This document shows positions 1 to 10,500 of a stretch of DNA of 37,867 nucleotides, in pieces. The stretch is from an uncultured beta proteobacterium (GTDB lineage Bacteria > Pseudomonadota > Gammaproteobacteria > Burkholderiales > Burkholderiaceae_C), in contig CAIYDK010000509.1 in the NCBI GenBank assembly GCA_903924955.1, positions 1-37,867 on the forward strand, in the 5' to 3' direction. The position numbers were made by a program, and so were the translations under genes. The notes beneath the pieces are model-generated. The model ran no database searches. It saw only the letters and a program-made list of their open reading frames with translations, and was not told the origin of the DNA. Numbering within the stretch: position 1 is the stretch's first letter; each line of letters opens with the position of its first letter.

Positions 1-1
1 C

Positions 2-511
2 GACGATGCCGGCCTGCTGGACGAGGCGCGCAAGGTGGCCTCTGCCGTTCCACCCAAGTTGTTGCAGGTTCTCAGCGCTGAAATCGCACAGAGCGGGATT
101 GCCTCTGCGGTGGGTGTGTGCAACGAAAAGGCGCCCCAAATGGCCAAGGCAGCATCGGAACAAAGTGGTTGGGCCATTCGCCGGGTCAGCCTGCGCAACC
201 GCAACCCGAAGGCGGTACCCGATGCGTGGGAGCGTTCCGCACTGGAGGAGTTTGATCGCCGCGCGGCCGCTGGTGAAAGTCCGGCGACCCTGGAAAAATC
301 TGCACTGGTGGAGGAAGCAGGCCGCAAGGAATTTCGTTACATGAAAGCACTGCCCGTGCAGCAGCTGTGTCTGGGCTGTCATGGTTCCAGTGAAGCCGTG
401 CCCGCCGATGTGGCTGCCAAAATTCACACCCTGTACCCGGACGACAAGGCTGTGGGATACGCCTTGGGCCAGATCCGCGGTGCCATGACGATTCGCAAGG
501 CACAACCCTGA
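2..511 (+). CDS. DUF3365 / Tll0287-like heme-binding domain protein, 5' truncated by the window edge
   Basis: Frame is open to the window edge (DDAGLLDEARKVASAVPPKLLQVL...). Contains a CLGCH heme-c motif and the 'YPDDKAVGYALGQIRGAMTI' C-terminus typical of DUF3365. Confidence 0.75.
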   Translation, partial: DDAGLLDEARKVASAVPPKLLQVLSAEIAQSGIASAVGVCNEKAPQMAKAASEQSGWAIRRVSLRNRNPKAVPDAWERSALEEFDRRAAAGESPATLEKSALVEEAGRKEFRYMKALPVQQLCLGCHGSSEAVPADVAAKIHTLYPDDKAVGYALGQIRGAMTIRKAQP

Positions 512-599
512 GCGTGGCACGTGTTGAGATAATGCGACTCTAGCCAGGCGTTGCCTGGCGGACTTTTTCGGAAGTCGATTCTCTTGAATAGAACATCGA

Positions 600-1034
600 G
601 TGTGTATGTCCGTTGCCAAAACCGTTACCATTTTTTTGTCCTGCGCAGTCGCTCTGGCGGCGTGCGGCAAGCCCGAACCTGCAGCGTCCCTGGCCGTTGC
701 CCAAGCAGCATCGGCTGAGCGGATTGCATTTGCGAATGCACCGCCCGTCGTGCCGGTTCCGGCAACCCCTATTGCGCCGGAACACGAGGCTGGCAAGCGG
801 ATTTTTGACAAGACCTGTGGTCTGTGCCACGGCGCAGGCACCGGCGGGTCTCCACGCCCGGGCGACAAAGCCAACTGGGCGCCACGGATCGCGCAGGGTA
901 TGGACGTCTTGTACGAACATGCGCGGGTCGGCTACAACGGTGCATATGGTTTCATGCCGGCCCGGGGCGGCGCCGCAGCGACCGACAGCGAAATCAAAGC
1001 CGGGGTTGACTACATGGTTTCACTGTCGCGCTGA
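600..1034 (+). CDS. c5-type monoheme cytochrome, probable lipoprotein/exported
   Basis: Lipoprotein-like leader (LSCAVALAACGK), CGLCH heme motif, 'GYNGAYGFMPARGG' c5-type C-terminus. The start could be GTG 600 or ATG 606. Confidence 0.85.
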   Translation: MCMSVAKTVTIFLSCAVALAACGKPEPAASLAVAQAASAERIAFANAPPVVPVPATPIAPEHEAGKRIFDKTCGLCHGAGTGGSPRPGDKANWAPRIAQGMDVLYEHARVGYNGAYGFMPARGGAAATDSEIKAGVDYMVSLSR

Positions 1035-2278
1035 TCGCGGCAACCGAGCTTTGCTGCCAAACCCTGTGCGCAGGCAAATCCGCTGGCCCAGGCCCACTGG
1101 AAGTTGTAGCCTCCCAGCCAGCCAGTCACATCGACTACTTCGCCAATGAAATACAGACCGGGTTGCTTTGATTCCATGGTCTGAGACGACAGGGCGCGCG
1201 TGTCCACGCCGCCGGCCGTCACCTCGGCCTTTTTGTACCCTTCGGTGCCGGTGGGGCAAAGTTCCCATTGGCAAAGGCGCTCGGCCAGCGCGGCCAATGC
1301 CTTGTCGGACGCCTCGTTGATGGGTCGGGACCAGTTGTGGCCCAATGCTGCCCCCTGGGCGACCCAGGTGTCGGCCAGTCGGGCGGGCACCAGGGTAGCC
1401 AGTTCGTTGGCAATCAGCTTGCGTGACGTCGCCTTGGCGTGGGCCAGGATTTCGGTTACATCGGCATCGGGTGCCAGGTTCAGTCGGATCGGCGTGCCGG
1501 GCTGCCAGTAGCTGGAGATCTGTAGCACGCCCGGGCCGCTCAGGCCACGGTGGGTGAACAGGAGGTCCTCCAGAAAGGTGACTTTCGCCTTCTTGAGGCC
1601 GGTTTCGATCTTTACGGGTACTGACAGGCCTGACAGTTGCGCAAACGGCGCCCAGGCCTGTTCATCAAAGGTGAGTGGCACCAGAGCCGGGCGCGGGGTG
1701 ACCAGTGCCAGGTCAAATTGCTTGGCCACCCGGTAACCAAAATCGGTGGCACCGATCTTGGGAATAGACAGCCCCCCGGTCGCCACCACCACCGCCGCGC
1801 AATGGATGACTCCACGATCACTATCAATTTCATAGCTGCTTGCGCTTATTCCATGGGGGCTAGAGGCCAAATAGCGTATGGCCTTCAGACTGCTGGGCTG
1901 CCAGCGGGTTACGCCCCCAGCGGCGCACTCGGCCAGCAGCATTTCGATGATGTCTTCGGCCGAACGGTCGCAAAAGAGCTGGCCCTTGTGCTTTTCATGG
2001 TAGCCAATGCCATGCTTGTCCAGCAGGGCGATGAAGTCGCGTGGCGTGTAGCGCGACAGGGCTGAGCGGCAAAAGCGCGGGTTGTCGCTGATGAAGTTGG
2101 CGGGGGTGGTGTCGCGGTTGGTGAAGTTGCATCGCCCGCCGCCCGAGATGCGGATTTTTTCGGCCACCCTCTCACTGTGATCAACCAGCAATACTTTGAG
2201 GCCTAACTGACCTGCCACGCCGGCGCAAAACAGGCCGGCTGCCCCTGCGCCGATGATGGCGACATCAAACTGGTGCAT
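1010..2278 (-). CDS. NAD(P)/FAD-dependent oxidoreductase, HI0933/YhiN family
   Basis: Starts at MHQFDVAIIGAGAAGLFCAGVAGQLG (Rossmann GxGxxG). Contains 'ISGGGRCNFTN' and C-terminal 'GEVVDVTGWLGGYNFQWAWASG'. The ORF track extends upstream, but the family start is at 2278. Confidence 0.9.
   Translation of the reverse strand: MHQFDVAIIGAGAAGLFCAGVAGQLGLKVLLVDHSERVAEKIRISGGGRCNFTNRDTTPANFISDNPRFCRSALSRYTPRDFIALLDKHGIGYHEKHKGQLFCDRSAEDIIEMLLAECAAGGVTRWQPSSLKAIRYLASSPHGISASSYEIDSDRGVIHCAAVVVATGGLSIPKIGATDFGYRVAKQFDLALVTPRPALVPLTFDEQAWAPFAQLSGLSVPVKIETGLKKAKVTFLEDLLFTHRGLSGPGVLQISSYWQPGTPIRLNLAPDADVTEILAHAKATSRKLIANELATLVPARLADTWVAQGAALGHNWSRPINEASDKALAALAERLCQWELCPTGTEGYKKAEVTAGGVDTRALSSQTMESKQPGLYFIGEVVDVTGWLGGYNFQWAWASGFACAQGLAAKLGCRDQRDSETM
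1820..1868 (+). repeat. copy A of the 49-bp dispersed repeat, antisense inside the YhiN-family gene
   Basis: ACTATCAATTTCATAGCTGCTTGCGCTTATTCCATGGGGGCTAGAGGCC. Confidence 0.65.
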
Positions 2279-2288
2279 CAATGCGGGT

Positions 2289-2663
2289 TCAGGCCTGGCC
2301 CATGCAGAACACGTTGAGCTTGTTGCCGTCCAGGTCGCGGAAGTAACCTGCGTAGAAACCGTCACCGCGAGGCCCGTTGGGACCTTCGTCCTGGGCGCCC
2401 AGCTCCATGGCCTTCTTGTAGACGCGGTCCACTTTTTCCTTGGAATCAACCACGATGGCGGCCATCACACCGTTGCCCACCGTGGCGGGCTGGCCGTTGT
2501 AGGGCTTCATGATGCCCAGGCTGCACTGCTGCATGGACACGCCCCATACGATGCCAGTGGGAAACTCCATCAGGCGCTTGGCGCCGACTTCTGCCAGCAG
2601 GGTGTCGTAGAAGGCGGCCGCGCGGGGCAGGTCGTTGGTTCCAAGGGTGACATAGCCGATCAT
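2289..2663 (-). CDS. VOC family protein (glyoxalase/bleomycin-resistance-like)
   Basis: MIGYVTLGTNDLPRAAAFYDTLL ... FYAGYFRDLDGNKLNVF, a typical VOC fold signature. Confidence 0.85.
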   Translation of the reverse strand: MIGYVTLGTNDLPRAAAFYDTLLAEVGAKRLMEFPTGIVWGVSMQQCSLGIMKPYNGQPATVGNGVMAAIVVDSKEKVDRVYKKAMELGAQDEGPNGPRGDGFYAGYFRDLDGNKLNVFCMGQA

Positions 2664-2700
2664 GGGGATCTCCGTGGGTTGAAAACGGCTAGTGTAGGGC

Positions 2701-3504
2701 TCAGGCTGCGCGCGGGGATTGGGTCAGGGCGTCGCCGCCCACATCAGCTGCCAACAGACCTTGCAATACATCGCCCACGATGATGATGCTGGGGCTGGCG
2801 AGGTGTTCACGCGCGATGGTGGCCTCCAGCTCGCCCAGTGTGCACACGGTGTGGCGTTGCTCGGGCAGGCTGGCGCTCTGGACGATGGCCACCGGCGTGT
2901 TGGCATGCAGGCCGTGCATCAGCTCCCGCTGGATGTGGGCCGCGCCGCTGACACCCATGTAGATCACGATGGTCAGGCGCGACTGGCGGGCCGTATTGGC
3001 CAGCGCACGCCAGTCGGTGCCGCTTGCGCCAGGTTTGGCGTGGCCGGTGATGAACACCACGCCATGTGCCTGTTCCCGGTGGGTCAGCGGCACACCCAGA
3101 GACGACACCGCCGCAATACCGGCCGTGATGCCGTTGATCACGCTGACCCGCACACCAGCGGCCTGCAGGGCCTCCACTTCCTCGCCGCCGCGCCCGAAGA
3201 TGAAGGGGTCGCCGCCTTTGAGGCGCACCACGTTCTCGCCTTCGAGTGCAGCGGTGACCATCAGCCTTTCAATGAAGGACTGGGGCGTGGACTTGCAGCC
3301 GCCGCGCTTGCCTACGTAGACGATACGGGCAGTGGCTGGCGCATAGGCCACGATGGCCTCGTTGACCAGGTCGTCCACCAGCACCACGCTGGCCTGTTGG
3401 ATGGCCTTGAAGGCCTTGAGGGTCAGCAGTTCAGGGTCGCCGGGGCCTGCGCCTACCAGAGTGACGTGGCCACGAGCCGGGGCGCTGGATAAATCATGTT
3501 TCAT
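2701..3504 (-). CDS. cobA: uroporphyrinogen-III C-methyltransferase (siroheme synthesis)
   Basis: VTLVGAGPGDPELLTLKAFKAIQ, VRLKGGDPFIFGRGGEE, PLTHREQAHGVVFITGH: SUMT motifs. Confidence 0.93.
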   Translation of the reverse strand: MKHDLSSAPARGHVTLVGAGPGDPELLTLKAFKAIQQASVVLVDDLVNEAIVAYAPATARIVYVGKRGGCKSTPQSFIERLMVTAALEGENVVRLKGGDPFIFGRGGEEVEALQAAGVRVSVINGITAGIAAVSSLGVPLTHREQAHGVVFITGHAKPGASGTDWRALANTARQSRLTIVIYMGVSGAAHIQRELMHGLHANTPVAIVQSASLPEQRHTVCTLGELEATIAREHLASPSIIIVGDVLQGLLAADVGGDALTQSPRAA

Positions 3505-4406
3505 AGTGCTTGCACCAGACGCAAGATATGGGCCACTTGCTGGGCGATAGGGGCTGGCACCGGTTGCGTGCCGTCGATCACCTGGCGAATAAAGGCAGCG
3601 GTGCTGGCGGCATCAATGGCGCAGGGCAGGTTCGGCAGGCTGTGCAATGGCCCGCTTTGGTGCTCCTGTTGGTCCACGACTTTGCCGCCAATAAAACCCT
3701 GCATTTTGGGTGTGCGCCGGGCGTCGGCCACGGCTTCGCCTTCGGTGCCGCGCAATAGTAGTGCGTTGCCACCCATCAGCGCCAGGGTGTCGGCCATGGA
3801 CACCGCATACTCGGGGTGGGTGTAACTGGTGACCAGCAGGCTCCTGCCCTGAACCGGGTTCATCAGTTTGACCACGCTGTGGGCCGGATTACGCAGCCCC
3901 ACTACGCGGCGCACGTCCAGCAGGCGCTGCAGGCCGGCGTGCAGCAGGGCCGTCGGGACAAACGCCACGCTGCCAGGTGCTACTGATTCGATAGCTGCCT
4001 GCGCAGGTATGGCGAGGGCTAGCAGCACTTCTGATGTAAAGATCCGGCTGGATTCGGTGGCTGTGCCGTGCACCAGTACCGGCAAGCCTTCGCGCGCCAG
4101 CAGAAGCGCCAGCAAGGGCGTAAGCACCGGCAACTTGCGCGCGCCGTTGTAACTGGGGATGACGATGGTGGGCTTTGCGCTGGCTGGCAGCTTGTTCAGA
4201 CGCTGGTGCGTGGCATCCAGAAAACCGGCCATCTCGTTTGCCGTTTCGCCTTTGATACGCATGGCCAGGCAAAAGGCGCCGATTTCGAGGTCAGTGACCG
4301 CGCCCTCCAGCACCTGGCCGAACAAATCGGTGGCCTGCTCGCGCGTCAGCGAGCGCGCACCCTCTTTGCCACGGCCGATTTCCTTGATGTAGTTTCCAAT
4401 TCCCAT
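3501..4406 (-). CDS. ybiB: DNA-binding protein YbiB (TrpD2-like glycosyltransferase-fold)
   Basis: MGIGNYIKEIGRGKEGARSLTREQATDLFGQVLEGAVTDLEIGAFCLAMRIKGET. 4-bp overlap with cobA. Confidence 0.88.
   Translation of the reverse strand: MGIGNYIKEIGRGKEGARSLTREQATDLFGQVLEGAVTDLEIGAFCLAMRIKGETANEMAGFLDATHQRLNKLPASAKPTIVIPSYNGARKLPVLTPLLALLLAREGLPVLVHGTATESSRIFTSEVLLALAIPAQAAIESVAPGSVAFVPTALLHAGLQRLLDVRRVVGLRNPAHSVVKLMNPVQGRSLLVTSYTHPEYAVSMADTLALMGGNALLLRGTEGEAVADARRTPKMQGFIGGKVVDQQEHQSGPLHSLPNLPCAIDAASTAAFIRQVIDGTQPVPAPIAQQVAHILRLVQAL
3979..4026 (+). repeat. copy B of the 49-bp dispersed repeat, antisense inside ybiB
   Basis: GCTACTGATTCGATAGCTGCCTGCGCAGGTATGGCGAGGGCTAGCAGC. Confidence 0.6.
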
Positions 4407-4506
4407 GTGGCGACTCCCAATTCACCCCTCAAAGAACACTGCCAGTCTGCGATGACTGCTTCAGAGTGCGCAGCAGAGGTAGCCCAATGGCAATGAAACC
4501 CCTTGC

Positions 4507-4932
4507 CTAACCCAGTTTGGAAATCAGCGCAGACAGGGCTGCCCGGCCCACCGGCTTGGGAACGGTTCCCAGCAGCGTGAAGCGGCGCAGCTTGGCCACC
4601 ATGCTGGCGGCGTGCATGACGTCGTCGCTTTGGCCCGACACAATGATCAGCGCACCGGAGTAGCCCGCCTTGGCCAGGGATTCCATGAACTTGAAACCGT
4701 CCATGCCCGGCATGTGCAAATCGAGCAGCAACAGGTTAAAGCGCTGCGCGCCTCCCGCCAGTTTTTGCAGGGCCTGCTCGCCACTGTTGGCCTGCGTGAT
4801 GTCGGTTACTGCCAGGCTTTCCAGAATGCCCGAGATCATCTCCAGCTGAAACGAGTCGTCGTCTACCAGCAATACCTTGAGCGCATTGCGGCTAATGGGC
4901 GCGGTGGCGGGTGTGATGCTTGGGTTATTCAT
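4507..4932 (-). CDS. single-domain response regulator (CheY-like REC)
   Basis: VLLVDDDSFQLEMISGIL ... LLLLDLHMPGMDGFKFM ... VPKPV. Confidence 0.9.
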   Translation of the reverse strand: MNNPSITPATAPISRNALKVLLVDDDSFQLEMISGILESLAVTDITQANSGEQALQKLAGGAQRFNLLLLDLHMPGMDGFKFMESLAKAGYSGALIIVSGQSDDVMHAASMVAKLRRFTLLGTVPKPVGRAALSALISKLG

Positions 4933-4944
4933 ATCGATTGAGGG

Positions 4945-6111
4945 TCACCGTTTGGAGCGTTGGTAAAGTTGATCATCCATGTTGGATGATTGATTCAGGG
5001 CGTCAATCCAGTCTTCGGCGTTTGGCAAGCCTTGCGTGTCAACCTGCTCAAGGGTTTGCTGCATGAGGCTCATGTTATTTTCCACGCCACATAGTATCTG
5101 TGAAACACGGTCCTGGAACTGCATCGCCATGAGCAGCGTCTCAACTTCCTTGCGCACCACCATGCCGTGGCGGTGCATGGACTCGGCGGAAGCTCCCAGC
5201 TTGCGCACATGGCCCAGCACGTGCTCCACCAGCTCACCTGAGAGCGACACCGCGTGTTTGTCATCCACCGCAGCGGCTTCTGCTCCGGCCATGGTGGTGT
5301 TCATGATGCCGGCAATTTGACCCACCCGCTGCCCGATGCGGGTGCCGGTTTCGGCCGAACGCTGCGAGAGCATGCGCACCTCGGAGGCCACCACCGCAAA
5401 CCCGCGCCCGGACTCCCCGGCACGCGCAGCCTCAATGGCGGCGTTCAGGGCCAACAGGTTGGTTTGGGCGGCAATGCTGCGTACCTCGGCGGCCATGGCC
5501 TGCAACTCCAGCGTTTCCTTGGCCAGATTGCGGATGTTGATCAACAAGGCGTCCTTGCCTTCAATCACATTGGTCAGGGACAGCACCACCGGCTGCAGTT
5601 CCCGCTCGCACAGGTCCAGCAGGCCGATGGTGTTGCTGGAGTCCGTATTTCCGGCGGCGCTGGCGCCGCCAATGCCTGCCAGATCAAACTGCTGCAGCAC
5701 CGTAGAAAAACTCGAAGTCAGTTGGTTTACCGCGCTTTCGGTCTGATTTTTTACGGTCTCCACGTGGAAGTTCCAGGCAGGCAGTACGTTTTGCATCAGC
5801 ACGGCGAGTTCTTGTGTGGACAGACTCGCCAACTCCTGTGCATCGATGTTGGCCTGTTCGGTACGGGCGTTAGCGGCATGCACTTGCGCCATCAGCCAGC
5901 CAACAGCGGCGAATGACAGCAGGCCGACACCACCCGCCGTCGCCCATGGCGCCCAGGATTCGCTGATCCAAAGCGGCAAGGTTGCGATACATGTGATGGC
6001 AAATGGTGCTACCAGCCACACCGGTGCCGGCGCGTTGCGTCGTGCCGGGTCGATGGGGAGGTCGCTTGAAGCTGAATTCATCCTTTGATATTCTCGTGAG
6101 TGATGTGCCAT
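4945..6111 (-). CDS. methyl-accepting chemotaxis protein with two close TM segments
   Basis: MCP signalling hairpin '[44 protein letters not shown]'. Two hydrophobic stretches near the N-terminus. The start could be internal (MNSASSD, about 6081). Confidence 0.85.
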   Translation of the reverse strand: MAHHSREYQRMNSASSDLPIDPARRNAPAPVWLVAPFAITCIATLPLWISESWAPWATAGGVGLLSFAAVGWLMAQVHAANARTEQANIDAQELASLSTQELAVLMQNVLPAWNFHVETVKNQTESAVNQLTSSFSTVLQQFDLAGIGGASAAGNTDSSNTIGLLDLCERELQPVVLSLTNVIEGKDALLINIRNLAKETLELQAMAAEVRSIAAQTNLLALNAAIEAARAGESGRGFAVVASEVRMLSQRSAETGTRIGQRVGQIAGIMNTTMAGAEAAAVDDKHAVSLSGELVEHVLGHVRKLGASAESMHRHGMVVRKEVETLLMAMQFQDRVSQILCGVENNMSLMQQTLEQVDTQGLPNAEDWIDALNQSSNMDDQLYQRSKR

Positions 6112-6277
6112 GTCTAGTCAGGGCGCCATTTTAATGCCATCATAGGCTAGCAAGCACTGCGACGGCAACACAATACCAAGCGCAGTGCACAACATCACCT
6201 GATGGGAAAGTAATATGCGCAGTAAAACAAAGGCCACAAGAACACCCACGCGTTTTAATTGAAAAACTAGTATCACC

Positions 6278-7462
6278 GTGCCCTCTCAAACTATTCTTCT
6301 GGTCGATGACGATGAGCTACAGCTGGCCCTGCTGGGTATTCAGCTGGCCAACCTGGGGTACACCGACGTTATTTTGGCCCATGGCGGTGACGAGGCGTTG
6401 GCCGAGTTTGAACGCCATGGCGCGCAGATTGGCGTCATCATCAGCGACCTGGCCATGCCCGACATGGATGGCCTGGTGCTGATGCGTCACCTGGCGCAGC
6501 GCGGGTTTTCAGCATCGTTCATTTTGCTTTCTGGTGCGACCGATGAAATTTTAAGCAGCGCAGCGGGCCTGGCGCAGGCGCACCACCTTGATTTGCTCGG
6601 TGTGCTGAGCAAGCCCTGTGAACCCGAGCGCCTGAGCGCGATGCTGGCGGCGCGCCAACCCCGCAGCACCGGTCTGAGCGCACGGCGCATGGGAGAGTCG
6701 CTATCTCTGATGCGTCTGGTCCAGGCTCTGGGGACTGGTGAATTTATACCCTGGTACCAGCCCAAGGTCGATCTTCATACCGGAAAAACCGTCAGTGTCG
6801 AGGCCCTGGCACGCTGGCCGGTGGAGTCGGGCGGCATGATCGGGCCGGCCCATTTTGTGCCTGCCATCGAGGCCGCGGGGCTTTCTAACCAGTTGTTTTT
6901 TGCCATGGCCCGGGCCGTGCTGGCCGACCTGACGCTGTGGCGCACGCAGGGCATCCTGATCAAGGCCGCCATCAATATGTCGATGGACACCGCGCTCAAC
7001 CTGAACATGCCAGAGCAACTGCAGGAACTGGTGCGCGCCAACGGTCTGCACCCGGCGGACCTGATCATTGAGGTCACCGAAAGCAAGCTGATGGTTGAGC
7101 GCAGCCTGGCCATGGAGACGCTGACCCGGCTGTCCCTGATGGGTTTTGTACTGTCAATTGATGACTTTGGGACCGGCTATTCCAGTCTGGTCCAGCTGGT
7201 CGATTTGCCATTCAAGGAATTGAAAATTGATGGCAGTTTCGTGCAACGCGCCAATGCGGAGCGCAAAGCCGAGGCCATTTTGCGCATCTCGGTCACGATC
7301 GGACTCACCCTGGGCATGGGTGTGGTGGCCGAGGGCGTAGAGACCGCCGAACAATTGGAATTTTTGCGCAGCTGCGGCGGCACCGTGGTCCAGGGCTACC
7401 ACCTGGCCCGTCCCATGCCGTTGGCCGACTGCACGGCATGGCTACAGCGTGAGCGGGCTTAG
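6278..7462 (+). CDS. response regulator with EAL c-di-GMP phosphodiesterase domain
   Basis: N-terminal REC (ILLVDDDELQLALL, IISDLAMPDMDGL). EAL motifs VEALARW, DDFGTGYSS, KIDGSFV, GVVAEGVET. GTG start. Confidence 0.92.
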   Translation: MPSQTILLVDDDELQLALLGIQLANLGYTDVILAHGGDEALAEFERHGAQIGVIISDLAMPDMDGLVLMRHLAQRGFSASFILLSGATDEILSSAAGLAQAHHLDLLGVLSKPCEPERLSAMLAARQPRSTGLSARRMGESLSLMRLVQALGTGEFIPWYQPKVDLHTGKTVSVEALARWPVESGGMIGPAHFVPAIEAAGLSNQLFFAMARAVLADLTLWRTQGILIKAAINMSMDTALNLNMPEQLQELVRANGLHPADLIIEVTESKLMVERSLAMETLTRLSLMGFVLSIDDFGTGYSSLVQLVDLPFKELKIDGSFVQRANAERKAEAILRISVTIGLTLGMGVVAEGVETAEQLEFLRSCGGTVVQGYHLARPMPLADCTAWLQRERA

Positions 7463-7490
7463 GCAGCCCCCCGCCGTCAGTCTCCAGTTT

Positions 7491-7538
7491 GCTATAAAAA
7501 TAATAGCTTAAACCGCATATTTCATGGGCGCTGGTGCC
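7491..7538 (+). repeat. copy C of the 49-bp dispersed repeat (see findings)
   Basis: GCTATAAAAATAATAGCTTAAACCGCATATTTCATGGGCGCTGGTGCC. Aligns without gaps to the other copies up to its last bases. Confidence 0.6.
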
Positions 7539-7545
7539 ATAAACG

Positions 7546-10500
7546 ATGAATAGACTCAATCCTCCCCAAAGAGCGACTGAAGTGCTGCGCCTCTTGGGCG
7601 TGGCTCTTTTTTATGGGCTGATCGCGCTACTGGTCAATCATTATTTTTCGATCAGTGGACGCGCCAGTGTGTTCTACCTGGCTAGCGGTCTGGCGCTGGC
7701 GGCCGTGCTGATAGGCGGGCCGCGCTACTTTTGGGCGGTGTTTTTGGGTTCGCTGGTCAATAGCCTGGTGGGCGGCGTGGAGTGGTGGGGTGCAACCGGC
7801 GCGGCCCTGGGCAGCGCCCTGGCGGCGTTGGCGGGGGCATGGCTGATTCGCCGCAATGGCAAATTCAACGCCGATCTGCCATCCTTGCGTAATGTGTGGG
7901 CCGTGGTCAGCTGGGGTGGGGCAGTGGCTTGCACCATCAGCGCCACCGCCGGAAGCACCACCTTGCTGCTGCGTGGTGTGCTGGGTTTGGATGATTTTGT
8001 TCAAAACCTGGTTTATTGGTGGATGGGTGATGTATTTGGCGTGGTGGTGCTGACGCCGCTACTGCTGGTGTGGTGGTCGGTGGCCAGCCAGAAACACCCT
8101 CTGCCATCCGTACGACAAGTGGCCGAAGCGGCACTGATTTTTGCAACGACCGCCCTTGTGGGTACCGTGATTTTTCTGGACTGGGGTCACGATGGACTAC
8201 CCATGGTGGTCCATCTCGCGGTGGATGAGGTTGCGCAGGGCTACTGGATGTTTTTGTTTGTCGCCTGGACTGCGCTTCGCCTGGGCCAGCGGGGCACTTC
8301 ACTGGTGCTGCTGCTGATAGCCTGCATGGGCGCAGCAGGGGTCGTGCAGGGCACGGGGTTCTTCCGCAACAGCGTGTCGCTCTCGGACATGACGGGCTAT
8401 TGGTTCTTTAATCTGATTCTCTCCATGGTGGGGTTGTCTTTGGCCACCTATGTCACGGCCAGCAGAAAGGCGTTGGAGCGACTGGCTCGCAGCGAGGCCC
8501 GGATCAGTCTGCAATACACCAACGCGTTGGCCGCGCTCGATCATCACGCCATTGTGGCCACAGCCGATGTGCAGGGGCGCATTCTGTCGGTCAACGAGAA
8601 GTTTTGCCAGATCAGCGGCTACACGCGCGAGGAGTTGCTTGGGCAAGACCACAGCAAGCTCAACTCGGGCATCCACACCAAGGGTTTTTTCAAGGAGATG
8701 TACCTTACATTGGCCAGCGGAGAGTCTTGGCATGCTGAGGTGTGCAACCGCGCCAAAGACGGTCAGTTGTACTGGGTGCAGTCAACCATCTCCCCTTTCA
8801 TGGGCAAGGATGGAAAACCCACCATGTATGTGGCCATCCACACCGACATTACCGGGCGCAAGCGTATCGAGCTGCAATTTCAGCAGAGCCAGGAGCGTTT
8901 GCTAGTGGCCACGCGATCGGGCGGTATTGGCATTTGGGATTGGAACCTGCAGACCAATGAGTTGATCTGGGACGACATGATGCTGGTCCTCTACGGCCTG
9001 CAGCGCGAAGGCTTTTCGGGTGCCATTGATGCCTGGCAGGTCGGAATCCACCAGGATGATCTGGAAGCGCAGTTGGTCAATACACAAAACGCCATCGCGG
9101 GCACCCATGTGTTTGACACCGAGTTCAGGGTCGTGCACCCCGATGGCAGCATTCGTCACCTGAAGGCCAACGCTGACGTGGTCCGCGACTCCCAAGGCAC
9201 CGCCCTGCGCATGGTGGGCGTTAGTTGGGACATCACCGAGACAAGAAAACAGGACGCTGAACTTGCCAACTACCGCAGCAACCTGGAGCAGTTGGTCGCC
9301 AAAAAGACTGCCGAGGTGCAGGGTAGTGCTGATGCCGTCAAGCACGCGCTGTTTGAGTTGAAGCAGCAACGGCAAGTGATTGATCAGCACGCTATCGTCA
9401 CCCTGTGTGGCCTGGACGGGCGCATTACCTATGGCAACCCCAAGTTCACCGAGGTGAGCGGCTACACGCAAGACGAATTTTTGGGCCAGGACCACAAACT
9501 GGTCAACTCGGATCATCATCCGAGGGGCTTCTTTAAGGATATGTACGACACCATCAATATGGGTGGCGTGTGGCGCAGTGAAGTATGCAATCGCACCAAG
9601 GACGGCAGCCTGTACTGGGTGGACAGCACGGTGGCGGCGTTCATGGGTGAAGACGGCAAACCGCGCGAATACATTGCGGTTCGCACGGACATCACGGAGC
9701 GCAAGCGCTCCGAACACTTCGAAGTAATGCGAAGCCAGACCATGGAGCAGCTGGCTGCAGATGCGCCGCTGACCCAGGTTCTCCAGGACATTGCGCACCA
9801 TGTTGAGAGCATCAGCCCCATGCTGATTTGCAGCATCATGCTGCTCACCGAGGACGGCACTCACCTGCGCCTGGGCGCCGCACCCAGCCTGCCGGATTTT
9901 TATAACGAGGCCATCGAGAACATTGCCATTGGCCAGGGCGTAGCGTCGTGCGGTACGGCGGCCTTCACCGGCCGGCCGGTATTGGTGAACGACATTGCCA
10001 GCCACCCGTATTGGGAAAAGTACCGGGACCTGGCGGCGCGCGCCGGTCTGGGCGCCTGTTGGTCAGAGCCGGTTATCGCCATGGACGGAAAAATACTTGG
10101 CACGTTTGCCATTTATCACCGCAGTGCTCACACGCCCCAACCGGCCAACCTGGTTTTCATCTCGCTGTGCTCGCAACTGGTCGGCAGTGCGATCGAACAG
10201 CGGCGCGCCAGCACCGAGCGCAAACAAGCCGAAGAAGCCGCCCACGCCGCCAACCGCAGCAAATCGGAGTTTCTGGCCAACATGAGCCACGAGATTCGCA
10301 CGCCCATGAACGGCGTGATTGGCATGGTCGACATCCTGCAGCAAACCTCCTTGTTGCCCGAGCAGGCGCGCATGTTGGAGACCATCCATGGCTCGTCCAT
10401 GGCATTGCTGAGCATACTGAACGACATTCTGGACTTCTCCAAGATCGAGGCCGGCAAGCTCGAAGTCGAAAACATCCCAACCCATTTGCGCGAGGTCACC

